In this document: in pieces, positions 18,080 to 26,154 of the stretch | How the letters are laid out: every line of letters begins with the position of its first letter | How positions within the stretch are numbered: the stretch's first letter is position 1 | Assembly (NCBI GenBank): GCA_902625535.1 | Contig: CACOBT010000011.1 | Location: forward strand, 1 to 41,258 | Origin: an uncultured beta proteobacterium | GTDB taxonomy: Bacteria; Pseudomonadota; Gammaproteobacteria; Burkholderiales; Burkholderiaceae_A | DNA: 41,258 nucleotides | Direction: 5' to 3' | Notes under the pieces: model-generated | Told to the model about the DNA's origin: nothing | Seen by the model: the letters and a program-made list of their open reading frames with translations, nothing else | Database searches by the model: none | Translations under genes and position numbers: made by a program

Positions 18080-19273
18080 TATTTCGTGAGACCGTAATTT
18101 TTCAAATGTTAATAAGTTCTCTCGATAGAGAAAAAAAATTATTTTCAGGGCCCTCTTAAATTTAAAGTATGGAATGATAGTGCCAGAGGGAATCATTCTA
18201 TTTTCAATTAGCTCTTTTAAAAGAGTCTTAGTAACTTTATATTCTCTTTCTGATAGAGCAGAAAGGTCAAGTTCCTCGCCGTCGTAAAATAAATTATCCT
18301 TCCAAAATACAGCTTTCATCGCAGGATTTATATATATATCTTTTTTGTTTAAATGGACTAAAAAATTATGGAATTTGATGTCCTTGTTAATAATTCTGTT
18401 TACTACATCTGCATCTGACTCTGTGATAGTTTTAACAACATATTTTTTAATCTTTTCGTAACTAGGCATCAGTTTTATAATTTTTTCAGCAAAATAGTTA
18501 ATCATCTCGTCGGAAAAATCGAGTGGATCTCTACATGTTTTTATCTTGAAATATTTTAAAGAAGACTCTTGGCTGCTTGAGATATTATCCATGTGATAAA
18601 ATAGTACTTTGTCGGTTAATTCCAATATAGCTGGGTGTTTAAATCCAATGGAGTATGTAATTGAGTCATCTTTCAAAGATATCCCATTGTGGGCAATGTT
18701 CGGTGGCAAGTATAGTGTGTCTCCTGGGTTAAGAATGAATTCTTCTTCGGCTTTAAATGTTTTTAATATCTTTAGATCAGGATTATTTTCGAGAGTAGGA
18801 TCAAAGTTTGAAGATAGCTGCCATAATTTTTGTCCGTGTCCTTGCACAAGAAAGACATCATACGAATCATAGTGAGGTCCAACGCTTCCCCCATTATTTG
18901 AAAGACTTACCATCAAGTCTTTTAAACTGAAAAGATCAATGAAATTAAAGAAGTGAAAGAAACGGTCTGCGTCACTCAATTGAGTATTTACTTTATCAAC
19001 TAATATAGTCCAATTAGCATCTCTCAAGTTTGTAACGATTTTCTTTGTTAGAGGCCCATGTTTTACATGCCAGTCTTTTCTTTTGTAAACACACTTTGTC
19101 GGAACACTTTCAATTTTTGACAGGCCTATAATATCTTGTTTGGAAACGGGGGAATTAGTAGCTATTTCTTTGGGAAACAAGTTTCTAATCAAAACAGGTT
19201 TTTTTTGCCAATATTTCCGTTTAAAAGTTTTTTCCGTTAAGGTATCGGGCCAATTAATTTTTGTACGATTCAT
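18065..19273 (-). CDS. roxA: JmjC/cupin ribosomal-protein hydroxylase, RoxA (YcfD)-like
   Basis: A 2-oxoglutarate/Fe(II) oxygenase of the ribosomal-oxygenase family; the E. coli member hydroxylates an arginine of L16. The N-terminus WPDTLTEKTFKRKYWQKKPVLIR is typical (F...YWQKKPLLIR). Iron ligands lie in GPHYDSYDVFLVQ (HxD) and LPPNIAHNGIS (the distal His). QGHGQKLWQLS and PGDTLYLPPNIAH define the jelly roll. The C-terminal half fits the dimerisation and winged-helix regions; its last ~50 residues are very basic. 402 residues compare with about 373-400. The start overlaps the mutS stop (ATGA). The L16 target is inferred from family. Confidence 0.88.
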   Translation of the reverse strand: MNRTKINWPDTLTEKTFKRKYWQKKPVLIRNLFPKEIATNSPVSKQDIIGLSKIESVPTKCVYKRKDWHVKHGPLTKKIVTNLRDANWTILVDKVNTQLSDADRFFHFFNFIDLFSLKDLMVSLSNNGGSVGPHYDSYDVFLVQGHGQKLWQLSSNFDPTLENNPDLKILKTFKAEEEFILNPGDTLYLPPNIAHNGISLKDDSITYSIGFKHPAILELTDKVLFYHMDNISSSQESSLKYFKIKTCRDPLDFSDEMINYFAEKIIKLMPSYEKIKKYVVKTITESDADVVNRIINKDIKFHNFLVHLNKKDIYINPAMKAVFWKDNLFYDGEELDLSALSEREYKVTKTLLKELIENRMIPSGTIIPYFKFKRALKIIFFLYRENLLTFEKLRSHEISHNL

Positions 19274-21900
19274 TTTTGAGACCCATAATTTTCCTTAATT
19301 TCATGCAATAAGTTGAGTGCCTGTAGCGGAGTAAGTGTATCAAGGTCCACGTCCATGATTTCTTTGAAGGACGAGCTTTCTCGTTGGTTAGGTTCATCTA
19401 TTTTGTATTGAGGATCAGCTTTAATATTTAAATGTGTGAAATCTAGTTCCTGAATTTTAGTAGCGCTCTCAATGATATCTTTTGAGATACCAGCGAGCTT
19501 TGCTACCTTCAATCCGAAACTGCTTGAAGCAGCACCTTTCTTCAAAGAATAAAGAAAAATAATTTTATCTTTTTGCTCTACTGTTTCGAAATGAAAGTTG
19601 TTTATGCAGTTGATCCTGTCGGGAAGTTCGGTTAGCTCAAAATAGTGAGTGGAAAAAATTGATAGAGCTTTATTTTTAGTTGCTAAATGTTCGGCAATAG
19701 CCCATGCCAAAGCCAGGCCGTCTTTGGTAGATGTCCCTCTGCCAATTTCATCAATCAGTACAAGACTATCCTTGTTGGCAAAATTAAGTAATTTTGCAGC
19801 TTCAGTCATCTCCACCATAAATGTGGACCGACCTCCACTAATATCGTCTGCCGTCCCGATCCTTGTAAATATACTTTTAACTGAACCTATCGTTGCGCTT
19901 TCGGCTGGTACCGGGGATCCCATTTTAGCTAGTACAATTATTACTGCTACTTGCCTCATGTAGGTTGATTTGCCACTCATATTTGGACCCGTTACAAGCA
20001 TCATATTGTTATCTGATTCCAATGTCGTATCATTTTTCAGTACGGTGGCAAGACTCTTAGACTGTTCATTGATTTCTTTTAATACAGGATGCCAACCATT
20101 CTTGATTTTTATTTCAGATACATTTGTAATTTTTGGAATTACCCATTTGTAGCTGACAATTTTTTGTGCTAACGCAAGTAGCGCATCGATCGTTCCTAAA
20201 TGTTCAGATACCTTGAAAAGAAGCTGACCTGAACTCTTTAGTTCACTGCAAAGTCCAGCAAATATAATTTTCTCCAATTTTTCAATTTCAGAATCTACTT
20301 CCGTAATCTTTTTATCTATTGCGATGAGTTCGTCAAAGTTATACCTTTCTCCATTTTTTAAGGTTTGTTTTCTCCTATATCTTTCCGGAACTTTATTTTT
20401 AGAACTTGAACCGACTTCTATATAATATCCGTGGACTGTGCTGTGTCCTACTTTTAGCGAAGAAATATTTGTTTTTTCACGTTCATTGAATTCTAGGTCT
20501 GTCAGTTCTTCCTCGAGTAACGTCCGCTGATTGCGAAAAAAATCGAGTTGGGCGTTATATCCTGGCTTAATAAAAAACGTTTCTTTGGAAGTATCGGAGT
20601 TTGACCTACTAATTACGCTTCTAATTTTTTTCTTTATAAGCTGTAATTCGTCACATTTAAAAAGTTCGACAGCATCTTCGATATACCTTCGATTTGAATT
20701 CTCTAAAAAGATACCAGCAGTCAATATTTTTTCTATCGTTTCAGTCAAAATAAATAACTGGCGATGATTAACTTTTTCTAACGTGATTCTAGTAGCTGTA
20801 TGTCCGAGATCTCCAATACCTTTAAAATTTTCCTTGACTAGCAATTTACTTGTTAGCCACTCAACCGACTCCTGTCGTTCTGTAATCTCAGGTTCTGAGG
20901 TGAGTGGAGATAGTATCCATTCTTTCAAGGTCTTCGATCCGTTAACTGTGGCGCAAGTATCTAGATTATTCAGCAGTGTAACGTTTTTATTCTCAAAAAA
21001 ATGAGGGCGGACGAGCTCAAGTGCTCGTTGTGAAACACTATCAACGTAAAAGTGCTTTTTTGGAGAATAGACGTAAGGAGACTTTATGTGATTAAATGGC
21101 TGGCCAATGTTTTTCTCAATATAAGTTATCAAAGCATTTAAGGCTCTTAAGATAGAAGGTTTTTTTTCGATTCCTAAGTGACTTAGAGAATTCACTTTTA
21201 ATCTATTTTTTAAAATGTTCTTCGCTTTAATTGAGTCAAATTCCCAGGGTGGGTAAGGGACTAATCTTTCGATTGACCTACTTATTTGAATTGGTATTTC
21301 TGCAGAGTTTTTCTTAAATCCAAATCTTTCAACTAAATCGCCTCTGTCAATATCTTCGTTAAAAAGAATCTCAACGACATCAAACCTACAAAAAATAACG
21401 TCCAACGTGTTTTGGCTGAAGTTTTTATCTTCTTTTAGGTCAGCTTGATCAGCATAAAGTTTACCGGTTGCAACCTCACACCATACAATTCCTCCGTCAA
21501 CGTCGATAGCTCCGATATATTTTTGATTTTTATCGTCCATCAATTCTTCGTCATAAATCGTACCATCAGTTAAAATCCTAACAACTTCACGCTTTACGAG
21601 ACCTTTCCCAGGTTTTGAGTCTTCTATTTGTTCACAAATTGCAATACTTTTTCCCAGATTTAACAGCGTTTTTATGTAACGCGTTGCGGAATTAACAGGA
21701 ACCCCGGCAAGTACGACGTCCTGCCCGCCACTTCTTCCTCGTGTTGTTAATGTTAAGTTTAAAATTTCAGAAGCTTTTACAGCATCCTCAAAGAAAAGTT
21801 CATAAAAGTCACCCATTCGAAAAAAAACAAAGTTGTTTGGATGACGCGCCTTTATTTCAAGATATTGTTTAATGACGGGTGTGTGCAGGTCAGCGTTCAT
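19270..21900 (-). CDS. mutS: DNA mismatch repair protein MutS
   Basis: MutS recognises mispairs and starts mismatch repair. The mismatch-binding Phe-x-Glu is in FFRMGDFYELFFEDA near residues 29-40. The connector, lever and clamp domains follow. The ATPase carries LVTGPNMSGKSTYMRQVA (Walker A), DDISGGRSTFMVEM, SLVLIDEIGRGTSTKDGLAL (Walker B and switch) and STHYFELTELPDRI. The helix-turn-helix dimer region and short C-terminal tail complete an 876-residue protein, close to the E. coli 853. It starts 15 bases after suhB and overlaps the roxA-like start. Confidence 0.97.
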   Translation of the reverse strand: MNADLHTPVIKQYLEIKARHPNNFVFFRMGDFYELFFEDAVKASEILNLTLTTRGRSGGQDVVLAGVPVNSATRYIKTLLNLGKSIAICEQIEDSKPGKGLVKREVVRILTDGTIYDEELMDDKNQKYIGAIDVDGGIVWCEVATGKLYADQADLKEDKNFSQNTLDVIFCRFDVVEILFNEDIDRGDLVERFGFKKNSAEIPIQISRSIERLVPYPPWEFDSIKAKNILKNRLKVNSLSHLGIEKKPSILRALNALITYIEKNIGQPFNHIKSPYVYSPKKHFYVDSVSQRALELVRPHFFENKNVTLLNNLDTCATVNGSKTLKEWILSPLTSEPEITERQESVEWLTSKLLVKENFKGIGDLGHTATRITLEKVNHRQLFILTETIEKILTAGIFLENSNRRYIEDAVELFKCDELQLIKKKIRSVISRSNSDTSKETFFIKPGYNAQLDFFRNQRTLLEEELTDLEFNEREKTNISSLKVGHSTVHGYYIEVGSSSKNKVPERYRRKQTLKNGERYNFDELIAIDKKITEVDSEIEKLEKIIFAGLCSELKSSGQLLFKVSEHLGTIDALLALAQKIVSYKWVIPKITNVSEIKIKNGWHPVLKEINEQSKSLATVLKNDTTLESDNNMMLVTGPNMSGKSTYMRQVAVIIVLAKMGSPVPAESATIGSVKSIFTRIGTADDISGGRSTFMVEMTEAAKLLNFANKDSLVLIDEIGRGTSTKDGLALAWAIAEHLATKNKALSIFSTHYFELTELPDRINCINNFHFETVEQKDKIIFLYSLKKGAASSSFGLKVAKLAGISKDIIESATKIQELDFTHLNIKADPQYKIDEPNQRESSSFKEIMDVDLDTLTPLQALNLLHEIKENYGSQK

Positions 21901-21915
21901 CGAACTAGCGAAAAT

Positions 21916-22722
21916 TTAAGTTTTTCCTGAAGCCAAAACCTTCGAAATTACCGGAAAAAGTTTTGGGTTAGAAGCAATGACTTCGCCTAAGCAAAGATAA
22001 CTCTGGTTACTATTAAAATCGCTAATGAATCCTCCAGCTTCCTTCACCAAAAGCGACCCGGCCGCTATGTCCCATGCTTTCAAGCCTTTTTCAAAAAATC
22101 CGTCACTTCGTCCGGCTGCGACATAACATAAATCTAATGCCGCAGAACCAGTCCTACGAAAGTTCACTTCCGCATCTAAAAAAATCTGCAATTTATCTGA
22201 ATAAAAATCATTTATTTGGGTATTTTGTGTGGGAAACCCGGTTGTAATTAAGCTAAATTGTAGTTGTTCACGTGAGGAAACTCTTATTCTTTTGTTGTTC
22301 AAATAAGCTCCTCGACCCTCGGAGGCACAAAAAAGTTCATCTCTGTGTGGGTCATACACTACAGCTTGGTGCACTCTTCCGTTACGTAGTAAGCCTATAG
22401 AAACGCTATAAAAAGGAAAGTCGTGAATAAAGTTTGTTGTACCGTCTATCGGGTCGATTAACCAAGTATATTCACCCTGATTTTGCAGTTTTTCCTCCAA
22501 AGTTGAAGCATCGGTCGATTCTTCTGCGACAATGGTGTGTCTGGGGTAAGCTTTAGCTAAAATATCAATAATTTCTCTTTCGCACTCTTTATCAATATTC
22601 GTTACATAATCAGTTTTGTCTTTGCGCATAATTTGAATCTTAGTGGGATCTAAGATAGCCTTGTTTATCAAGTGACCAGCTTTTCTAGCCGCTTTCACTG
22701 CAGTATTTAACATCGGATGCAT
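21916..22722 (-). CDS. suhB: Inositol-1-monophosphatase family protein SuhB
   Basis: A metal-dependent inositol monophosphatase; E. coli SuhB also joins the rRNA antitermination complex. Metal-binding motifs are VAEESTD (Glu), WLIDPIDGTTNFIHDFPFYS (DPIDGT) and the second signature WDIAAGSLLVKEAGG. The N-terminus MHPMLNTAVKAARKAGHLI is the standard start of proteobacterial SuhB, which fixes ATG 22722. Length 268 residues is normal. It is head-to-head with trmJ with no space between the starts, so its promoter must lie within trmJ coding sequence. Confidence 0.94.
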   Translation of the reverse strand: MHPMLNTAVKAARKAGHLINKAILDPTKIQIMRKDKTDYVTNIDKECEREIIDILAKAYPRHTIVAEESTDASTLEEKLQNQGEYTWLIDPIDGTTNFIHDFPFYSVSIGLLRNGRVHQAVVYDPHRDELFCASEGRGAYLNNKRIRVSSREQLQFSLITTGFPTQNTQINDFYSDKLQIFLDAEVNFRRTGSAALDLCYVAAGRSDGFFEKGLKAWDIAAGSLLVKEAGGFISDFNSNQSYLCLGEVIASNPKLFPVISKVLASGKT

Positions 22723-22729
22723 GTTTTTT

Positions 22730-23542
22730 ATGGATAGAAATAAGTTGTTATCAAATCATTTAAAAAAAATTCAATGGGTGTTTGTGGGTTTAACACATCC
22801 AGGTAATTTAGGGGCAATTTTACGTGCTCTAAAAAATACTGGTTGCTCACCCCCTATATTAATTGATCCTGGTGCGGATGTGATGATTAATTGCCCCCAA
22901 GTTCGTTCTCGGGCAGCTCATGCGAAAGATTATGTAAACGATATTGAGTTTAGAAATCTTGAAACGGCTTTAGGTGAGTCGAGGATGGTGATTGGATTTA
23001 CCGCGAGGGATAGAGATATTCATGTACCCAAAAAACCTTTTGAAGAAATTTTAGAAACTGTCAGCGAAAATTTGTTACGCTGGGACGATTTCAAAGTATC
23101 TTTCGTATTTGGTAGCGAAAAATGTGGATTGTCAAATAAAGAGTTGTCCAGGTGTACATTGGTATGTACTTTGGATGTAGACGAAAGCTATCCGTCCTTG
23201 AATATCTCGCACGCAACTCTACTGGTTGCATATTCGATTAGAAATACTATAAAACGAATTTTTTTTATGAAAAAAGATCCGGCAACCGAAATTCGTGATA
23301 AAAATAATTTATCCAGGTTGATGAAAAAACCAGCACGTCAGAAAACGTTATATAGTCTTGAAAGATCGATGATTTTCTTGGCAGAAAGGGTCAATTTTTT
23401 CAATAGAGGCAAGAGGGAGAATAGTGAAATGAAAATGAGACGTTGGATAGTTAACAACAATATTGAAGAGGAAGACGCAAGGTTAATGATTAGTTTTTTT
23501 TCCGAAATTGGAAAAAAATTTAACTGTACGGAAGACAAATGA
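22730..23542 (+). CDS. trmJ: tRNA (cytidine/uridine-2'-O-)-methyltransferase TrmJ-type (SpoU family)
   Basis: A knotted SPOUT methyltransferase that adds a 2'-O-methyl group; TrmJ acts at tRNA position 32. Motif 1 is VGLTHPGNLGAILRALKNTG, motif 2 FVFGSEKCGLSNKEL and motif 3 YPSLNISHATLLVAY. LIDPGADV and RSRAAHAKDYV are typical of the TrmJ branch. ATG 22730 gives 270 residues (MDRNKLLSN...). An ATG at 22721 lies inside the suhB start codon region and would add three residues. It is followed by cysE with a 4-base overlap, an order seen in other Betaproteobacteria. The modified position is inferred. Confidence 0.88.
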   Translation: MDRNKLLSNHLKKIQWVFVGLTHPGNLGAILRALKNTGCSPPILIDPGADVMINCPQVRSRAAHAKDYVNDIEFRNLETALGESRMVIGFTARDRDIHVPKKPFEEILETVSENLLRWDDFKVSFVFGSEKCGLSNKELSRCTLVCTLDVDESYPSLNISHATLLVAYSIRNTIKRIFFMKKDPATEIRDKNNLSRLMKKPARQKTLYSLERSMIFLAERVNFFNRGKRENSEMKMRRWIVNNNIEEEDARLMISFFSEIGKKFNCTEDK

Positions 23543-24231
23543 AGATGTCGAGACTATATGCTGACATAAAAAATGTAATGGATAAGGATCCAGCGGCGAG
23601 AAATTGGATAGATGTTGTCCTGTTTTACCCTGGGTTTCAAGCTATTGTGATTCACAGATTAGCTAACTGGCTTTGGATCGAAACAAAGTATTTTAAATGG
23701 CTTGGAAGGTTTTTTTCGAGCTTTGGTAGGTTTTTGACATCAGTTGAAATACATCCTGGCGCAAAATTAGGTGAAAGGGTTTTTATTGATCACGGATGCG
23801 GCATTGTCATTGGAGAAACGGCAGAGATTGGTGATGATTGTACAATTTATCAGGGAGTCACTTTAGGTGGAACTTCGTTAAAAAAGGGAGAAAAACGGCA
23901 CCCTACATTAGGGGCCGGCGTGGTAGTGGGGGCGGGAGCAAAAATATTGGGACCATTTCTAGTCGGCGAGAATTCAAAGATTGGCTCAAATGCGGTTGTC
24001 TTAAATTCGGTAGCAGCTAATTCAACTGTAGTAGGCGTTCCCGCTAGAGAAGTTTTGGCTCAATTAGATGGAAAAGAAAAAGTTGATTCTAGTGACTTTG
24101 AAGCTTACGGTGTCTCGTCTCCGGTAAACGACCCGATAGAAATCAGATTGAATAGTTTGATAAAAAAAATCCAGGAACAGGATGAGGAGATTGAGCTATT
24201 GAAGACAAAACTGGGTCACAAAGATAATTGA
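23539..24231 (+). CDS. cysE: Serine O-acetyltransferase
   Basis: CysE makes O-acetylserine from serine and acetyl-CoA, the committed step of cysteine synthesis. The helical N-terminus (DIKNVMDKDPAARNWIDVVLFYPGFQAIVIHR) leads into a left-handed beta-helix of hexapeptide repeats: IHPGAKLGERVFIDHGCGIV, IGETAEIGDDCTIYQGVTLG, then RHPTLGAGVVVGAGAKILGP. His, Asp and Gly residues of the active site are present. It is the short, soluble form (230 residues). A C-terminal coiled segment ends QDEEIELLKTKLGHK. ATG 23539 overlaps the trmJ stop (ATGA); ATG 23545 is an alternative. The 3' end overlaps lpxH by 16 bases. Confidence 0.95.
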   Translation: MKMSRLYADIKNVMDKDPAARNWIDVVLFYPGFQAIVIHRLANWLWIETKYFKWLGRFFSSFGRFLTSVEIHPGAKLGERVFIDHGCGIVIGETAEIGDDCTIYQGVTLGGTSLKKGEKRHPTLGAGVVVGAGAKILGPFLVGENSKIGSNAVVLNSVAANSTVVGVPAREVLAQLDGKEKVDSSDFEAYGVSSPVNDPIEIRLNSLIKKIQEQDEEIELLKTKLGHKDN

Positions 24232-24992
24232 TGTATTCCAGAGGAATTTAAGAGCAATCCTCCCCCCGACAATTTTCCTTGCACAAGGCGCCAATCAGGT
24301 AAAACCACCCTTTTTTTTCCGGAAGGAAGGTTATAACTTCCAGGTTTATGGGTATGGCCGTGTATGATAATGTTGACATCAAAGGAAGTCATTCGCTTTT
24401 CTGTCTCTGAGACGTTAATATCCATAATCTCTTGTCTTTTTTTTGATTTGGCGCGATAACTTTCTTCTCTCATTTTTGTGGCGAGGGAAAATCTATTGGT
24501 AATATTTTTTTTTAAAAATTCACGTTTCCAATCTGTCGATTGGACCAATTTCCGAAACAGTTGGTGCTCCACGTCATCTGTACATAATTGGTCCCCGTGC
24601 ATCAGCAAGTAGGTGGAATTTGTTTCGTTATGGGAAAGTAATATTTCCTCGGGTAATAATTCAGCATCGACTGCTTTACAAAACTTTTCACCAATTAGAA
24701 AATCTCTGTTCCCATGCATAATACCGATCTTGGTGCCTGAAAAACTAATTTGTTTTAAAACAGTTACTATAGTTATTACGTAATCAGGGGGGATGTCTGT
24801 CTCTAAAATATCGTCTCCAACCCAGGCGTCAAAAAGATCGCCCAAGATCAGTAGCCATTCGGGTTTACTTTTGATTCTTTCTAAACAGGATTCTTTTAAC
24901 CAGTATATAAAAGCTCGCGACAGTTCATCACTGTTTTTGCCTAAATGAATGTCAGAACAAACAACAGCAGATTCAAAATAAAAAGTGTTCAT
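24216..24992 (-). CDS. lpxH: UDP-2,3-diacylglucosamine diphosphatase
   Basis: LpxH hydrolyses UDP-2,3-diacylglucosamine to lipid X in lipid A synthesis, as a peripheral inner-membrane enzyme. The calcineurin-like metal ligands are all seen: CSDIHLG, LGDLFDAWVGDD, GIMHGNRDFLIG, LLMHGDQLCTDD and IIHGHTHKPG. The middle helical cap (WKREFLKKNITNRFSLATKMR) is the LpxH insertion that binds the acyl chains. 258 residues, slightly longer than E. coli (240). It follows ppiB after 4 bases. Together with lptE, murJ and lapAB it is one of several envelope genes here. Confidence 0.94.
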   Translation of the reverse strand: MNTFYFESAVVCSDIHLGKNSDELSRAFIYWLKESCLERIKSKPEWLLILGDLFDAWVGDDILETDIPPDYVITIVTVLKQISFSGTKIGIMHGNRDFLIGEKFCKAVDAELLPEEILLSHNETNSTYLLMHGDQLCTDDVEHQLFRKLVQSTDWKREFLKKNITNRFSLATKMREESYRAKSKKRQEIMDINVSETEKRMTSFDVNIIIHGHTHKPGSYNLPSGKKRVVLPDWRLVQGKLSGGGLLLNSSGIHQLSL

Positions 24993-24996
24993 GCAA

Positions 24997-25491
24997 CTAT
25001 AATTTCACAATTTTTTTAATGGTAATGGGCTTTACTGGAACATCTTGGAAAAAGCCGCGTGTGCCCGTTTCAACTTTTCCGATTTTGAAGATTGTTTCCT
25101 CTCCGCTTATAACTTTTCCAAAAACGGCATATCCCCAACCTTCTACTGTTTCACTTCTAAAATCGAGGAACGTGTTGTCGACTAAATTTATGAAAAATTG
25201 TGAACTAGCAGAGTGAGGCTCACTCGTTCTAGCCATCGCTATTGTTAATGCTTTATTAGAAAGTCCATTATCAGCTTCATTTGTAATACTAGCTCTTGTT
25301 GGTTTTTCTATAATACCCTCTTCAAATCCACCGCCTTGAATCATAAATCCGTCAATTACTCGATGAAAAATAGTACCGTTATAAAATTCTTCATCTACAT
25401 ACGCAGAAAAATTTTTAACGGTTTTCGGCGCATCTTTGGGGAAAAGCGAAAGAGTAAATTTCCCCAGACTTGTAAAAACAGAAACTTTCAT
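24997..25491 (-). CDS. ppiB: Cyclophilin-type peptidyl-prolyl isomerase B
   Basis: A cytoplasmic cyclophilin that speeds cis/trans isomerisation at proline. FYNGTIFHRVIDGFMIQGGG carries the catalytic arginine and the phenylalanine-methionine pocket; SSQFFINLVDNTFLDF and GYAVFGKVISGEE follow, and the C-terminus is the usual PVKPITIKKI. 164 residues, standard. There is no signal peptide. Its ATG overlaps the stop of the TPR gene (ATGA), as is common for this TPR-ppiB-lpxH group. Confidence 0.95.
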   Translation of the reverse strand: MKVSVFTSLGKFTLSLFPKDAPKTVKNFSAYVDEEFYNGTIFHRVIDGFMIQGGGFEEGIIEKPTRASITNEADNGLSNKALTIAMARTSEPHSASSQFFINLVDNTFLDFRSETVEGWGYAVFGKVISGEETIFKIGKVETGTRGFFQDVPVKPITIKKIVKL

Positions 25492-26090
25492 TTTGTTTTC
25501 TTCTCCTTATTTAGGGAATCTAAGTCTAAACTATTTGATGAAGAGAACGGGACATTCTTGAGAAAATTTAATTTTGCTTCGAGTCTATTATTGTTTTTGC
25601 TGTTTTTCTTAATTCCCCTTAAATAAGTCTTTCGAGCCAGGAATAGATATAGATCAGCTAAGTTTTCATAAGCAAGAGTGTAATTCGGGTTATTGAGTAT
25701 GGCCAATTCAAACGACCTGATAGCCTTCTGTTCTTCACCCAATTTGTCGTAAAGAACAGCCAGGTTATTATACGGTTCTGGCAACTCAGGGAACTCTTCT
25801 GAGAGCCTTTCGAACAGTGAAACAGCGCTATTTAAATCATCTATATTTTGCGACGAAAGCCCTAGCTCCGCCTTTAAAAGTGCCTGCAAATATCGCCATT
25901 GAGCATCTCTAGGCTTTTGATCTAGCTGCAATATAATAACCTCCTCAGCTTCTTTGTACTTTCCAAGCTCGATTAACTCCCTTGTATCTTGCGGAGTTGT
26001 ATTTTGGTTGGTGTCAGCAGCTGCGTTTGAACAAATTGCCCAAAACGAAGCGTAGTTCAGAAGAAAAATATAAAGTAAAATTTTCAGCAA
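25488..26090 (-). CDS. Exported tetratricopeptide-repeat protein
   Basis: A 200-residue protein with an N-terminal signal peptide (KILLYIFLLNYASFWAICSNAAAD, probable cleavage after the AAA at residues 23-25). Three or so TPR units follow: ELIELGKYKEAEEVIILQL, then a middle unit around PEPYNNLAVLYDKLGEEQKA, then YTLAYENLADLYLFLARK. The tail is charged and rich in Asn, Ser and Lys. TPRs mediate protein contacts, so it is likely a periplasmic scaffold; no partner is evident. Family members commonly precede ppiB and diverge from cysS in Betaproteobacteria, as here. The specific function is unknown. Confidence 0.8.
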   Translation of the reverse strand: MLKILLYIFLLNYASFWAICSNAAADTNQNTTPQDTRELIELGKYKEAEEVIILQLDQKPRDAQWRYLQALLKAELGLSSQNIDDLNSAVSLFERLSEEFPELPEPYNNLAVLYDKLGEEQKAIRSFELAILNNPNYTLAYENLADLYLFLARKTYLRGIKKNSKNNNRLEAKLNFLKNVPFSSSNSLDLDSLNKEKKTK

Positions 26091-26154
26091 TAATCTTTGC
26101 GTAGTAAACTAGTCAGTTAAATTATATCCTACACAAGAACAATTCGGAGCAGCT

